Shown here: piece after piece, positions 1 to 10,013 of the stretch
Numbering within the stretch: position 1 is the stretch's first letter
How the letters are laid out: every line of letters starts with the position of its first letter
DNA from: Acaryochloris sp. CCMEE 5410
GTDB lineage: Bacteria; Cyanobacteriota; Cyanobacteriia; Thermosynechococcales; Thermosynechococcaceae
DNA: 64,000 bases
Assembly (NCBI RefSeq): GCF_000238775.2
Contig: NZ_AFEJ02000001.1
Coordinates: forward strand, 3,410,001-3,474,000
Direction: 5' to 3'
The notes under the pieces: model-generated
What the model was told of the DNA's origin: nothing
The model's input: only the letters and a program-made list of their open reading frames with translations
Databases searched by the model: none
Program-made: the position numbers and the translations under genes

Positions 1-180
1 TCCCCAAAAGCAACCCAAACCAAACATGGCTTGTTCCATTCCTTCAGGAAAAGGAGGTTTGAGAGCATGACCGTTGACAAAGTGCTTGTCAGCAACAGGC
101 ATTGGCGTTGTTCGACCTGCTAATGCCTCCTCTGCAGTAGGTAACGTGAGCTTTTTCCCAAATAATCCAAAAAGAGCCAT
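1..180 (-). CDS. msrA: Peptide methionine sulfoxide reductase A, N-terminal part (cut by window edge)
   Basis: The first 60 codons are present, starting at an ATG (178-180 read on the minus strand) and running off the left edge. The frame ends in GLGCFWG, the MsrA active-site motif, with the catalytic cysteine at residue 57. The preceding stretch (LKPPFPEGMEQAMFGLG) is typical of the cyanobacterial/plant MsrA N-terminal extension. MsrA reduces methionine-S-sulfoxide in proteins using thioredoxin. It is transcribed leftwards from the long AT-rich gap at 181-1092. The rest of the gene is outside the window, so its integrity cannot be judged. Confidence 0.9.
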   Translation of the reverse strand, partial: MALFGLFGKKLTLPTAEEALAGRTTPMPVADKHFVNGHALKPPFPEGMEQAMFGLGCFWG

Positions 181-1092
181 AGTGCCAAAAATTAATTGAT
201 GAAGAACAGAGAGATATTATCTTCAGGGTAACGAATTCATGGATAGGCACGTTTCCCCTGACATGTCATAGATCGACATCTCCAATAGCCACAAGCGTGA
301 AAGATTAGAAGGCAAATCTATCGCTATTGCATCGTTCAATCTCTCAACGCTGAATCTACAACGCTATTTTACAGACCATTATATAGATAAAAACACTGAG
401 GATAACTTTAGAAGTTAGTTTGAGCAGAAAATACAGATATTAAAATTTTTCCGATTCCATAGATACAATACTTTATTTGATCGGAAAACACCGAGGAAAT
501 CTAGCATTATTTTATTTTCAGAGTATAAATATCAGAGTATTTACTGAGGTAGCCATATTTCTGAAGTAGCTACGCTAGTTATAGAATTCCCTGCAAAATA
601 AATATTCCGTATTTTCTCGCAATAAAAATCTAAACACTCAATGATAAATCAATAAATCAGATATCAATCGATGGACTAAGCTAACCGTCAAAGCTTTTCC
701 ATAGCCAGAGCTCACTTTTATCACTATTTTATTTTTAATCAGACTAAAAACAAAAGCAAAAGAAATTAAATCAGAACAAATCAAGCTTCATTATCTCTCT
801 TCTAATCAAGTTATACATTAGACGAAGTTTAATGACGTTAATTCATACACGGCAATGCCAGTATTGATATATGGCCTTCTATATCAATAGAAATTCGTAT
901 GTCAACACCACTCATATTTATGGGAGTCTCATCATCAAATACACAACATCTGGAAGAGATTTATTAATTCATTTATTCATAAACCAATCCATCAATACGA
1001 CATATTTAACTTAAAAAAATCCAATTATTGCAAGCAGCAAACCCATAAGATATCTTCACTAGTTTTTAATATCTCATACAACATCCAGTGCA
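181..1092. other. AT-rich intergenic region, no gene seen
   Basis: About 910 bases lie between the divergent msrA and the protease gene. No open frame of useful length or recognisable RNA is visible. The region is much more AT-rich than its neighbours and must hold the promoters of both genes, but I cannot point to convincing -10/-35 pairs. Confidence 0.5.
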
Positions 1093-4000
1093 ATGACCAA
1101 TCCAGCCAACCTCCAACAATCTAGTGATGTTATAAGTCCAGATCTGGATCACAATAAAAACTCTGAGATTAAATTTTCATCTAGCAATACAGCGGTTGTT
1201 TCAAACAACAGAAAAGAAGATGAGCATCTCTCTAAAGATGGCATAAAACCATCACAATTTTCTATTGAAGCATTAGAATCTTTATCAACTGAAGGAGTCA
1301 GCTTTCAGCAAGACGATAGCGTTGAACAATATCGTTTTGAACAGTATTTGAGCAGTAAGACATTTTCTCTATCTTCAAATCTGACCTCTCTCCTGACCCC
1401 TGCCAAGCAACAAGCAAGCTGTTCCAAATGTGGTCAAGTCGGATGCGCATGTTCTTCAAACCAGGCCCAGCCAAACCAGCAAGACAACAATCCTGTATTC
1501 AGTGGACACAACCACTATCATGGCAGTACTTCACATACCCATGGATTAGAGGGAGATTTCCCTGTATGGAATACGGCTGGCACTTCAGCTAGTATCGCTC
1601 CATCTTCTTCTTTAGCTGTTGGCAACACGTTTCGGCTTCACAGCAATCCTAATGCACAACACACCATTTATTTAGACTTTGACGGACATACGACATCCGG
1701 TACATGGTGGAATAATGGAGGTACCATCCGATCCTCAGCGTATGATCGAGATGGAAATAGTTCGTCCTTTAGTACGAGTGAATTATTAGAAATTCAGTCT
1801 ATTTGGCAGCAAGTTGCTGAAGATTTTGCCCCTTTCAATGTCAACGTCACGACCCAAGATCCAGGTGCTGCAGCCTTAAGCAAAACCAGTAGCAGCGACC
1901 GTCAATGGGGCGTTCGCGTTCTATTCACTAACAATCGTAACGATCTAGATGGCAGTGCCATAGCCGCCGGAGCCGGAGGAGTAGCCTATATCGGAAGTTT
2001 CAACCGGAATGTAGACCAGCCTGTTTTTGTGTTCAACAAAGGAGCTAGAGCGGCTGCCGTCACTGCCAGTCATGAGGTAGGGCATAGTTTATACCTCAGA
2101 CATGATGGTATCAGCGGTCAGACTGACTACCACCCTGGCCATGGGAGTGGTGCCACCAGCTGGGGAAGCATTATGGGTGCGCCTTTTCAGGAAAGCCTCA
2201 CGCAATGGAGTAAAGGAGATTACTACAACGCCAGTAATAAGGAAGACGATCTTGCCCTGATCACCACAAGAAATGGTTTTGGTTATCGCTCAGATGACCA
2301 TGGCAATAGCCAAGCCAGTGCATCATCTCTCGTTTGGAACGAGACAGGTAAGGTTAGCACTTTTGGCATTATTGAAAGAAACACAGACATCGACTATTTT
2401 TCTTTCACGACAGGAAGCGGCAATGTTTCCTTCGACATTACCCCCGCATCGCGAGCTTTCGTTGCCAATGGTGGTGGCAGTTATGCTACAGAATATTTAG
2501 AGTCTCAAGGCGCTAATCTCGATATCTGGGCAGGGTTATACAATACCGGTGGCACCTTATTAGCATCGTCTAACCCCAGCACGCTATTAAGCGCCAGTTT
2601 TGACTTATCTCTGACGGCTGGAACATACTTTATTCGGATTGATGGAGTCGGTAAAGATAATCCTCTCATCAATGGCTCACAAGGTTATTCGGATTATGGC
2701 AGTCTAGGGCAATATTCGATTGAAGGTGAAATTTCGTCATTTGCTGCGACAAAACTTGAAACAGCTGGCACCGCTGCGTTGTTGACGACCAGTTTGGGCT
2801 ACCAAGTTCAAGGCAATGGGGCAGAGCCACAGTTTGTCCGATTCAATGGCGAGATTGTCAGCAACACTTCTTTTGGAGGATGGTCAGCTATTGGGGTCGA
2901 AAAACTCGGGCAGGGCTATCAACTCCTATGGAAAAACACTAATGGGCAATATTCTGACTGGCGATTGGGTGCAAATGGGACCTACCAAAGCTCTCAAAGT
3001 ATCACTGCAGCAGACATCTCTAATTTAGAGTCGTCATTTCAGCAAGATCTTAATGGTGATCAACGAGTTGGAGCAACGATTGAAGCAGCCGGAACGGCAA
3101 CGCTGATGACAACCAGTTTGGGCTATCAAGTTCAAGAAAATGGCGCCAATCCACAGTTTGTTCGGCTCAATGGTGAGATCGTCGGCAGTAATTCCTTTGG
3201 AGGGTGGTCGGCTATTGGGGTCGAAAAACTCGGGCAGGGCTATCAACTCCTATGGAAAAACACCAATGGGCGATATTCTGACTGGCGACTGGATGCCAAT
3301 GGGACCTACCAAAATTCTCAAAGTATCACTGAAGCTGACATCATCAGTTTGGAGCCGTCATTTCAGCAGGACCTGAATGGCGATCAGCAAGCTGGCGCAA
3401 CGATTGAAACAGCTGGAACGGCAACGCTGATGACAACCAGTTTGGGCTATCAAGTTCAAGAAAATGGTGCCAATCCACAGTTTGTTCGGCTCAATGGTGA
3501 GATCGTCGGCAGTAATTCCTTTGGAGGGTGGTCGGCTATTGGGGTCGAAAAACTCGGGCAGGGCTACCGACTCCTATGGAAAAACACCAATGGGCGATAT
3601 TCTGACTGGCGACTGGATGCCAATGGGACCTACCAAAGCTCTCAAAGTATCACTGAAGCTGACATCATCAGTTTGGAGCCGTCATTTCAGCAGGACCTGA
3701 ATGGCGATCAGCAAGCTGGCGCAACGATTGAAACAGCTGGAACGGCAACGCTGATGACAACCAGTTTGGGCTATCAAGTTCAAGAAAATGGTGCCAATCC
3801 ACAGTTTGTTCGGCTCAATGGTGAGATCGTCGGCAGTAATTCCTTTGGAGGGTGGTCGGCTATTGGGGTCGAAAAACTCGGGCAGGGCTACCGACTCCTA
3901 TGGAAAAACACCAATGGGCGATATTCTGACTGGCGACTGGATGCCAATGGGACCTACCAAAGCTCTCAAAGTATCACTGAAGCTGACATCATCAGTTTGG

Positions 4001-4791
4001 AGCCGTCATTTCAGCAGGACCTGAATGGCGATCAGCAAGCTGGCGCAACGATTGAAACAGCTGGAACGGCAACGCTGATGACAACCAGTTTGGGCTATCA
4101 AGTTCAAGAAAATGGTGCCAATCCACAGTTTGTTCGGCTCAATGGTGAGATCGTCGGCAGTAATTCCTTTGGAGGGTGGTCGGCTATTGGGGTCGAAAAA
4201 CTCGGGCAGGGCTACCGACTCCTATGGAAAAACACCAATGGGCGATATTCTGACTGGCGACTGGATGCCAATGGGACCTACCAAAGCTCTCAAAGTATCA
4301 CTGAAGCTGACATCATCAGTTTGGAACCATCATTTCAGCAAGACCTGAATGGTGATCAGAACATTGAGCAAGCTCCGGTCTCAAAACAGTTCATTCATGA
4401 TGATATGTTAATCGGAAAATCTGCTAATGCGATCTTAGTAGGTGTAGATAGTCATCAGATATCCGTAGATAGTGATCAGAGTAGACAAGTCATCTCTCTA
4501 GATCCGAATGACGCAATTGATATAATTACCGATTTTGCAACCGGGATAGATGTCATTCAGTTGTCCGCATCCGGATTCGGTGGGAACTTAGTCGGCAACC
4601 AATACTTAGAGGCTACAGATTTTGGCTTAGGTGCTAGCGCCACAACCTCTCAGCAACGTTTCTTATACGATCAGGTGTCAGGACACTTGAGTTACGATAT
4701 CGACGGCAATGGGTCCATCAATCCTATCCATATTGCGACCTTCAGCTCTATGCCAGACTTGTCTCATCGCGATATCTACATCACGATTTAG
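1093..4791 (+). CDS. Large secreted metzincin-like protease with PPC domain, five 108-residue repeats and Ca-binding C-terminus
   Basis: This 1232-residue protein has no classical signal peptide, which together with the C-terminus suggests type I secretion (inference). In order it has a low-complexity N-terminus with a Cys cluster (CSKCGQVGCAC, about residues 110-120) and a His-rich patch; a metalloprotease domain with HEVGHSLYLRHDG (zinc ligands H327, H331, H337, base E328) and a Met-turn-like SIMG (M361); a pre-peptidase C-terminal-like beta domain at about 400-550; five tandem repeats of 108 residues at about 556-1092, each with GGWSAIGVEKLGQGY and a closing QDLNGDQ; and a tail resembling serralysin/haemolysin Ca-binding C-termini (DPNDAIDIITDF, YDIDGNGS). 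The usual metzincin glycine (HExxHxxG) is Tyr334 here. The protease family is well supported; the substrate is unknown. Confidence 0.8.
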   Translation: MTNPANLQQSSDVISPDLDHNKNSEIKFSSSNTAVVSNNRKEDEHLSKDGIKPSQFSIEALESLSTEGVSFQQDDSVEQYRFEQYLSSKTFSLSSNLTSLLTPAKQQASCSKCGQVGCACSSNQAQPNQQDNNPVFSGHNHYHGSTSHTHGLEGDFPVWNTAGTSASIAPSSSLAVGNTFRLHSNPNAQHTIYLDFDGHTTSGTWWNNGGTIRSSAYDRDGNSSSFSTSELLEIQSIWQQVAEDFAPFNVNVTTQDPGAAALSKTSSSDRQWGVRVLFTNNRNDLDGSAIAAGAGGVAYIGSFNRNVDQPVFVFNKGARAAAVTASHEVGHSLYLRHDGISGQTDYHPGHGSGATSWGSIMGAPFQESLTQWSKGDYYNASNKEDDLALITTRNGFGYRSDDHGNSQASASSLVWNETGKVSTFGIIERNTDIDYFSFTTGSGNVSFDITPASRAFVANGGGSYATEYLESQGANLDIWAGLYNTGGTLLASSNPSTLLSASFDLSLTAGTYFIRIDGVGKDNPLINGSQGYSDYGSLGQYSIEGEISSFAATKLETAGTAALLTTSLGYQVQGNGAEPQFVRFNGEIVSNTSFGGWSAIGVEKLGQGYQLLWKNTNGQYSDWRLGANGTYQSSQSITAADISNLESSFQQDLNGDQRVGATIEAAGTATLMTTSLGYQVQENGANPQFVRLNGEIVGSNSFGGWSAIGVEKLGQGYQLLWKNTNGRYSDWRLDANGTYQNSQSITEADIISLEPSFQQDLNGDQQAGATIETAGTATLMTTSLGYQVQENGANPQFVRLNGEIVGSNSFGGWSAIGVEKLGQGYRLLWKNTNGRYSDWRLDANGTYQSSQSITEADIISLEPSFQQDLNGDQQAGATIETAGTATLMTTSLGYQVQENGANPQFVRLNGEIVGSNSFGGWSAIGVEKLGQGYRLLWKNTNGRYSDWRLDANGTYQSSQSITEADIISLEPSFQQDLNGDQQAGATIETAGTATLMTTSLGYQVQENGANPQFVRLNGEIVGSNSFGGWSAIGVEKLGQGYRLLWKNTNGRYSDWRLDANGTYQSSQSITEADIISLEPSFQQDLNGDQNIEQAPVSKQFIHDDMLIGKSANAILVGVDSHQISVDSDQSRQVISLDPNDAIDIITDFATGIDVIQLSASGFGGNLVGNQYLEATDFGLGASATTSQQRFLYDQVSGHLSYDIDGNGSINPIHIATFSSMPDLSHRDIYITI
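2758..4360 (+). repeat. Five tandem 324-bp coding repeats
   Basis: The period is exactly 324 bp (108 codons) and lies in frame inside the protease gene. Copies 3, 4 and most of 5 are almost identical at DNA level, copy 2 is close, and copy 1 is clearly diverged. This gradient indicates recent expansion by unequal crossing-over or slippage at the 3' end of the array. Each unit encodes an aromatic-rich module with GYQLLWKN and YSDWRL elements, ending in a DLNGD loop that looks able to bind calcium. Confidence 0.95.
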
Positions 4792-4962
4792 GCTATAGAT
4801 TGGAGTGTTATCGCAATCCTAAGTACTAAGAAACGCAAATTTCTGAAGAGCTAGTCTGCCAACTCAGAACAGTCATGCTACCCTGTTGGCAATTCTGAAT
4901 CACGCTGGTCTTGAATCAGATACTCTTTGATGTTCGCCACATTGGTTCGACTGAATTAATTT

Positions 4963-7900
4963 GTGTTCGTAAAACAACTAGAACTTTCCCATTTCAAATC
5001 CTTTGGTAGTACCACTGCCATTCCCCTATTGCCAGGATTTACAGTCGTCAGTGGGCCAAATGGATCGGGTAAGTCCAATTTACTGGATGCCTTGTTATTT
5101 GCTTTGGGATTGGCGGGCTCGAGGGGTATGCGGGCGGAGCGTCTGCCCGATTTGGTCAATCATGCTCAAATTAAGCGGGGACATGCGATCGCAGAAACCC
5201 GAGTCACAGTCACGTTTGAACTCTCCCCCCAAGAGCTGGAAGAGTTAGCAGCAGCAGAAGCCGCTGAGGCAGAAGAAGCGGAACGACACACCAATACCAG
5301 CAACGTATCAACGATACCAAAACCGGATACGGCAACCAATCTTGCCCCCAATGAATGGCAGGTAACCCGCAAGCTAAGGGTGACCAAACAAGGCACTTAT
5401 ACTTCCTCCTATGCCATCAATGGTGAGTCCTGTACCCTCACCCAGCTCCACGAGCAGCTCAATCGCCGTCGGATTTATCCAGAGGGGTATAACGTCGTCC
5501 TCCAGGGGGACGTTACCAGCATCATTTCCATGAATGCCCGCCAGCGGCGAGAAATTATTGATGAGCTAGCCGGGGTAGCTAACTTTGATCGCCGCATCAA
5601 CCAGGCCAAAGACAAACTAGATGCGGTTAAGGAGCAGGAAGAGCGCTCTCGCATCGTTGAGCAGGAACTGAATGATCAGTGCGAAAGACTCGCCCGCGAT
5701 CGTATCAAAGCCGAAAAGTATCAGAAACTGCGCGCGGAACTGCAATCGAAAGCGGCTTGGGAAGGGGTATTGGCCTGGCGCGACCTACAAGCCCAGATTG
5801 ACAAGAAGCAAAAACAGCTAGCCACAGAACAACAAACCCAAGCCAAGCTAGAGATCGAAGCAACCGCCCTCGCCACAGAATTAGCAGAGATCTCCCAGAA
5901 GCTGGAAACCCTTAATGCCCAAGTCAAAGCGTTAGGGGAAGAAGAACATCTCGCCCTCCAAGCTCAAATTGCCACCCAGGAAGCCGAACTCAAGCAGCTC
6001 CAACGCCAGCAGGCTGAACTTGAACAGTCCCAAGAGCAAATTGCCCAATCCATCGTCAATAGACAACAGCAACTGCAAACACTCCAGGCCGAGATTCAGC
6101 AGGTTGGGGAACAGCGACAAACCTTAGAAACAACAGAAATTCCCCGATTAACCCAAGCTCGTAATCAGGCCCAGGAAGCTCTGGATACCACACGACAGCA
6201 GGCTCAAGCCATTGCCCAATCCGCCGATGCTTGGATTGAGCAGCAGTCCCACCTGAATCAGCAAATTAAAACGGTGTTACAAGCTTTGGAACCCCAGCGG
6301 GCTGAACAAGCTCAACTGCAAGAGCGAGTTCAGCAGTTAGACCGCCAAAGCGATCTGCAGCAGCAATCGGTGGAGCAAATTGCTCAAGAAGTGACAGAGA
6401 CCCAAACACAGCTAGAAGCAGCAGAAGCTGAGGTCTTGAAACGCCAAGAGCAGGTGCAAGATTGTGCCGGTGAGATCGCAGAAATCGATCACGACATCAA
6501 TACCCAACAAGAAACCCAAAATCGGCTGCTGCGGGAACAACAAGAGAAGCAGCGTCAGCTTGATAAGCTAGAAGCCCAAGAACAGGCTCAGCAAGAAGTC
6601 CAGGGCACCCATGCCACCCATATTATTCGCAAGGCTAAGCTAGCAGGAGTCCACGGTTTAGTCGCTCAACTGGGGCAGGTCGATGCCCACTATCAGACTG
6701 CTTTAGAAATCGCAGCAGGGGGTCGCCTCGGCTGCTTAGTGGTTGATGATGATGCGGTTGCCTCAGCCGGAATTGAACTGTTAAAGCGAGAGCGGGGCGG
6801 GCGAGCCACCTTCTTACCCTTGAATAAAATGCGCCCTCCGAAGGGATTGCCGTCTTTAACCGCCTCGGGCGCTATCGATTTTGCCATTGAACTGATCGAT
6901 TTTGACCCCATCTATGAGCCGATTTTTGCCTATGTATTTGGCAATACCGTCGTCTTCAAAACCCTGAGTGACGCCCGTCGCCATATCGGCAAATACCGAA
7001 TGGTCACCTTAGATGGCGAACTGCTCGAACCGACGGGAGCCATGACTGGCGGGAGCCGCAACCGCCATAACACCCTCCATTTTGGGACCGGCGAAGCGGG
7101 AGAATCAGCGGCGATTATGGCCTTAAAGCAGCGCTTGTCGGAAATTGCCACCCTGCTCCAGCCCATAGAAAACAAAATTGAACAGACTCAAGCTAAGTTA
7201 GCCAGCAAACATCAAGAGCTGAGTGGCTTACGCCAACAGCATCGTGAAGCTCAACTCAAAACCGAGCAGTTGCAAAAAGAACTCAAGGTATTGGCGGATC
7301 GCCAAGCCCATCTGGAAAAACAGCGACAAACCTACGGCTCGGATCTCAAAGGTGCGCAGGATCGTCTCCAGACCCTACAAACCGATCTGCCCCAAAAAGA
7401 AACTGAATTAGAACAGCTGCGGGACGCTTTAGAAGAGCTGGAGCAGTCCCAAACCCATGGCGAATGGAAAACCCTGCAAAACCAGATTCAGGGCCAAGAA
7501 TCCATAGTGGCTGGACGTGAACAGGCCCTGCGCGAGGTCCAACAACAAATTCAAGAGCTGACCAGCCAGCAAGAGCGTCTGCAAGAGAAACAAGAGCAGG
7601 CGGAAGTAACGTTGCAAACCCTGCAGACCCAAACCGAAACCCAGGCCACCCAAAAAGCCGAAAATCAGGACCAGCAGAAGCAAATTGAAGCCACCATCGC
7701 CACTTTGCGCACCGAGTTAGCCAAATTAGAAGAGCGCTTAGGGAGTGAGAAACAAGAACGCGATCGCGTCGAAAAACACTTGCAAGAACGCACCGCTGCC
7801 CATCAACAACTCCTCTGGCAAATTCAAAAAACCCAGGATAAACAGCAAGAGCACCAGGAACTGATTCAGCAGCTACAAACCCAGCTGCAAGCCAAAGCAG

Positions 7901-8625
7901 CAGAACTCCCCGATCCCTTACCTGAAATTCCCGAGGATCTGACCCTAGAGCAGCTACGCGAGGAATTGCAAAAGCTGCAAAAGCGCCTCCAGGCCATGGA
8001 GCCTGTGAATATGCTCGCCATCGAAGAGTATGAGAGGACTCAAGAGCGCCTGGTTGAGTTAACCGAAAAACTGACCACCCTGGAATCTGAGCGCACGGAA
8101 CTTCTCCTGCGCATCGAGAACTTCCGCACCTTACGCTATCAATCCTTTCGCGAAGCCTACGATGCCATTGACGTCAATTTCCAGAGTATCTTCGCTGAAC
8201 TCTCTGATGGGGATGGGCATTTACAGCTAGACAATCCCGAAGACCCCTTCCAGGGCGGCCTCAATCTCGTGGCCCACCCCAAAGGCAAGCCCGTCCAGCG
8301 CTTAGCCTCCATGTCCGGGGGCGAGAAATCTCTGACCGCTCTGAGCTTTATTTTTGCCCTGCAGCGCTATCGGCCGTCTCCCTTTTATGCCTTTGATGAA
8401 GTCGATATGTTTCTAGATGGGGCCAACGTAGAGCGCCTGTCCAAAATGATTCAAAAACAGGCCAAGCAAGCCCAGTTTATTGTGGTCAGCCTCCGTCGTC
8501 CCATGATTGAAGCCTCCGATCGCACCATTGGCGTCACCCAGGCTCGCGGCACCCATACTCAAGTCATTGGTATGCAGTTGCGCCCGACAGTGACCGAACC
8601 TGCTACCCCTGTAGAAGCCTCATAA
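4963..8625 (+). CDS. smc: Chromosome segregation protein SMC
   Basis: A full-length SMC ATPase (1220 residues). The GTG at 4963 gives the standard N-terminus (FVKQLELSHFKSFG), although no strong ribosome-binding site precedes it. Walker A is GPNGSGKSN (31-39). A Gln/Glu-rich coiled coil follows, with a hinge at about 555-705 (LAGVHGLVAQLG, GCLVVDDD), then a second coiled coil, the signature motif MSGGEKS (1117-1123) and Walker B FDEVDMFLD (D1145, E1146). SMC homodimers with ScpA/ScpB compact and segregate the chromosome. ScpA/B are not in the window. Start uncertainty is small. Confidence 0.97.
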   Translation: MFVKQLELSHFKSFGSTTAIPLLPGFTVVSGPNGSGKSNLLDALLFALGLAGSRGMRAERLPDLVNHAQIKRGHAIAETRVTVTFELSPQELEELAAAEAAEAEEAERHTNTSNVSTIPKPDTATNLAPNEWQVTRKLRVTKQGTYTSSYAINGESCTLTQLHEQLNRRRIYPEGYNVVLQGDVTSIISMNARQRREIIDELAGVANFDRRINQAKDKLDAVKEQEERSRIVEQELNDQCERLARDRIKAEKYQKLRAELQSKAAWEGVLAWRDLQAQIDKKQKQLATEQQTQAKLEIEATALATELAEISQKLETLNAQVKALGEEEHLALQAQIATQEAELKQLQRQQAELEQSQEQIAQSIVNRQQQLQTLQAEIQQVGEQRQTLETTEIPRLTQARNQAQEALDTTRQQAQAIAQSADAWIEQQSHLNQQIKTVLQALEPQRAEQAQLQERVQQLDRQSDLQQQSVEQIAQEVTETQTQLEAAEAEVLKRQEQVQDCAGEIAEIDHDINTQQETQNRLLREQQEKQRQLDKLEAQEQAQQEVQGTHATHIIRKAKLAGVHGLVAQLGQVDAHYQTALEIAAGGRLGCLVVDDDAVASAGIELLKRERGGRATFLPLNKMRPPKGLPSLTASGAIDFAIELIDFDPIYEPIFAYVFGNTVVFKTLSDARRHIGKYRMVTLDGELLEPTGAMTGGSRNRHNTLHFGTGEAGESAAIMALKQRLSEIATLLQPIENKIEQTQAKLASKHQELSGLRQQHREAQLKTEQLQKELKVLADRQAHLEKQRQTYGSDLKGAQDRLQTLQTDLPQKETELEQLRDALEELEQSQTHGEWKTLQNQIQGQESIVAGREQALREVQQQIQELTSQQERLQEKQEQAEVTLQTLQTQTETQATQKAENQDQQKQIEATIATLRTELAKLEERLGSEKQERDRVEKHLQERTAAHQQLLWQIQKTQDKQQEHQELIQQLQTQLQAKAAELPDPLPEIPEDLTLEQLREELQKLQKRLQAMEPVNMLAIEEYERTQERLVELTEKLTTLESERTELLLRIENFRTLRYQSFREAYDAIDVNFQSIFAELSDGDGHLQLDNPEDPFQGGLNLVAHPKGKPVQRLASMSGGEKSLTALSFIFALQRYRPSPFYAFDEVDMFLDGANVERLSKMIQKQAKQAQFIVVSLRRPMIEASDRTIGVTQARGTHTQVIGMQLRPTVTEPATPVEAS

Positions 8626-8646
8626 ACTAGCATTCATTCTAGATGC

Positions 8647-9879
8647 CTATTGCTTCGATGCTTCTGGTTCAATATCTCGTTCCGTTTTCAGCCATCGCGT
8701 TTGCGGCTGGACAAAAAACTTGAAGTAAATTGGCACTTTCCACAAGAGATAGACCGGAATAGAAAAGAGAGTCGAGACGGGTAAATCTTGTCGCCCAACA
8801 CTGAACCAGGCTGAACCCAAGGCAAGACTGAGACAAGTACCCAACAAGATCAACACCATGAGAGGAAGCCACGAGACGAAGCCTAGGCCCCAAAACAGGC
8901 CAGATAGACTGAACGCGAGCAACCACAACAACACTAGCAGGGATAACGGCGGGACCGATAAGTCCAAAGCCAACATTACAAGATCCAGGCGTTTTTGTTG
9001 CCATGCTTCCCTTAGCAGGTGAGGGACCTGGGTCAGAATCACTTCTAGATGGCCATGTTCCCAGCGAGATCGCTGACTTTGAGCCGCCTGATTTTGCATC
9101 AACCGTCCGATGACTCTGCCAGTAGTGATGTAGGTGGGAGTATGACCTGCGATCGCAAGATCGATCGTCAGCTGCATATCATCCACACACTTACTGCCCG
9201 CCAACGGGGCCTGCTGCAAAATAGTCCAGGGAAAAGCCATCCCCGACCCTGCTAAAACACAGGGATAGCCCAGCTGAGTAATCCCCACTGACCGCACCCA
9301 ATTCCGTACTTTAATCGCAAAGATAGAGATGCGATCTGTGATACCACGTTCTGCCCCCACATCCATCAGATAGGTGGCCTGAATTGGGCGTTGTTGCTCC
9401 ACAACTTGCTGAGCTAATCGAGCAATCGTTCCTGGCCTCAACTGACAATCCGCATCAACAATAACTACCACCTCTGGGGGAGTCTCTTGCATATGCTTCA
9501 CCGCAAAATCCAAGGCATACCCTTTGCCTCGATAGCGTACATCCTCCCGCTCCAACACGGTCACTCCACAAGAGCGTGCAATCGTCGCTGTCTGATCTGA
9601 ACAATTATCCGCAATAACTATAATCTGAGAGGCCTCTGCAACTTGCCCTAACAATCCATCCAGAGTTGACCGAATCTTGTCCGCCTCATTATGAGCTGGC
9701 ACAAGAATATTGAGACTGAGGGGTAACGGAACCTCCTCCTCATCCATCTCCCGAAGCTGAATCGCTGCAGCCCCAACTAGACATTCAACACAGAACACAA
9801 GACTGGGAATGCCAAGGAGTACCACACTACCCCACAGCAGGAGATGACTAAAAAGCGAGACCAGCCTGCTCAACAGCAC
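8647..9879 (-). CDS. Membrane glycosyltransferase, family GT2
   Basis: This 410-residue processive-type GT2 has an N-terminal membrane helix (about 9-37), a cytosolic GT-A domain and about three C-terminal membrane helices. Visible motifs are ILVPAHNEADKI (nucleotide-sugar binding), DAD (142-144, metal binding), VDD (232-234, in place of the usual TED) and QRSRW (269-273), the acceptor/glucan-binding motif of cellulose and hyaluronan synthase relatives. It probably elongates or initiates a surface polysaccharide from a UDP-sugar. It lies 134 bp downstream of the Wzz/BY-kinase gene on the same strand, which supports a role in exopolysaccharide production. The sugar cannot be deduced. Confidence 0.88.
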   Translation of the reverse strand: MLLSRLVSLFSHLLLWGSVVLLGIPSLVFCVECLVGAAAIQLREMDEEEVPLPLSLNILVPAHNEADKIRSTLDGLLGQVAEASQIIVIADNCSDQTATIARSCGVTVLEREDVRYRGKGYALDFAVKHMQETPPEVVVIVDADCQLRPGTIARLAQQVVEQQRPIQATYLMDVGAERGITDRISIFAIKVRNWVRSVGITQLGYPCVLAGSGMAFPWTILQQAPLAGSKCVDDMQLTIDLAIAGHTPTYITTGRVIGRLMQNQAAQSQRSRWEHGHLEVILTQVPHLLREAWQQKRLDLVMLALDLSVPPLSLLVLLWLLAFSLSGLFWGLGFVSWLPLMVLILLGTCLSLALGSAWFSVGRQDLPVSTLFSIPVYLLWKVPIYFKFFVQPQTRWLKTERDIEPEASKQ

Positions 9880-10013
9880 AGTAATTTTGCCTTACGAATG
9901 AGAAACAAACAGCCTCTGAGACGAGACTTCTCCTTAGTGTTCCCGTCCTGCCCAACTGAGCCATCTCTTGTTCAGATAGGAGGCATTAAACACCCACCAA
10001 ACAACGGTTTACC

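Noticed and set aside
2758-4360. CRISPR or mobile-element repeats
   Set aside because: The repeats are 324 bp, contiguous, in frame and coding; there are no spacers and no transposase.
4858-4889. GCCAAC...GTTGGC inverted repeat after the protease gene
   Set aside because: Only a short interrupted stem and no T-run; too weak to call a terminator.
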